A stretch of 47,073 bases of DNA from Lachnospiraceae bacterium (lineage in GTDB: Bacteria > Bacillota > Clostridia > Lachnospirales > Lachnospiraceae), in assembly GCA_024695225.1 (NCBI GenBank), contig JAILIO010000030.1:1-47073 (forward strand). The letters run 5' to 3'. Below the pieces are notes generated by a model. That model searched no databases. It was not told the DNA's origin and worked only from the letters and a program-made list of their open reading frames with translations. A program made the translations under genes and the position numbers. This document shows, piece by piece, positions 46,595 through 47,073 of this stretch (within the stretch, counting starts at the first letter, position 1; each line of letters starts with the position of its first letter).

Positions 46595-47073
46595 ATGACG
46601 ACATTTGACATCCACACCCACTCCGTTTCCAGCGGACACGGGACAAAAGATACGGTTTCCGACATGTTGAGAGAAGCTTCGCGAAGGGGCTTGCACACTC
46701 TCGGCATTTCCGAGCATGGGCCGGCCATTCTGAACGCTCCAAAGCCGTCCTATTTCAGGAGTCTGTCCTTTGCTCCGCGCAAACGCTTCGGAATCCGGGT
46801 GCTGTACGGAGCAGAAGTTAATATACTGGACGGAGGCAAACTTGATCTCGAAGATGATATCCTTTCCGGGCTCGACTATGTGATAGCCTCCATGCATCAT
46901 CCCTCTCACAGATACGGCGACAGGGTTTCAAACACCGATGATTACATCAAAGCTATGAGCGACGATAATGTCAGAATACTTGGGCATTGCGACAATACAC
47001 AGTTTCCTGTGGATTATGACGCGATCGTCAGTTCTGCGAAACAATATTCCGTGATAGTTGAGATAAACGAAAG
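46595..47073 (+). CDS. PHP-domain phosphatase/hydrolase (truncated at window edge)
   Basis: MTTFDIHTHSVSSGHGTKDTVSDMLREASRRGLHTLGISEHGP...YGAEVNILDGG...VIASMHHPSH; upstream AGAAGGGA. Confidence 0.88.
   Translation, partial: MTTFDIHTHSVSSGHGTKDTVSDMLREASRRGLHTLGISEHGPAILNAPKPSYFRSLSFAPRKRFGIRVLYGAEVNILDGGKLDLEDDILSGLDYVIASMHHPSHRYGDRVSNTDDYIKAMSDDNVRILGHCDNTQFPVDYDAIVSSAKQYSVIVEINE

Overview
The window looks like Firmicutes (Lachnospiraceae-like) chromosome, judged from gene content only. Most genes are on the minus strand. From left to right it carries: an acidic D/Y-rich protein (truncated by the edge); a free-standing RNAP alpha-CTD-like protein with an Lrp/AsnC regulator; tRNA-Thr(GGT); an arginase-like protein with an in-frame 57-bp periodic repeat array; sigH; rlmB/mrnC/cysS/cysE/ispF; a trigger-factor-like chaperone; a DUF3048 protein; argJ; rarA; thrH; bioY with a BirA-type operator; argS; queH; holA; a GerMN lipoprotein with a two-component system; a ComEA-like protein; a solute-binding protein; argD-argB-GNAT-argC; a lysophospholipase-like hydrolase; a zinc-ribbon membrane protein; and a methyl-accepting chemotaxis protein. 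The right third (about 32.9-46.5 kb) is a glycyl-radical-enzyme bacterial microcompartment (BMC) operon of the fucose/rhamnose 1,2-propanediol type (GRM5-like), driven by a near-consensus sigma70 promoter. The strongest candidate for an under-described system is the 3' end of that operon: DeoR regulator, ParA ATPase and a small Ala/Lys-rich basic protein, tightly coupled to the shell and enzyme genes and resembling a McdA/McdB-type BMC positioning module. The second notable signal is a set of unrelated short tandem repeats (units of 11-57 bp) in intergenic regions and gene ends, including an exact 57-bp (19-codon) array inside the arginase-like gene. No database searches or structure predictions could be run, so all family calls come from recognising translated motifs.
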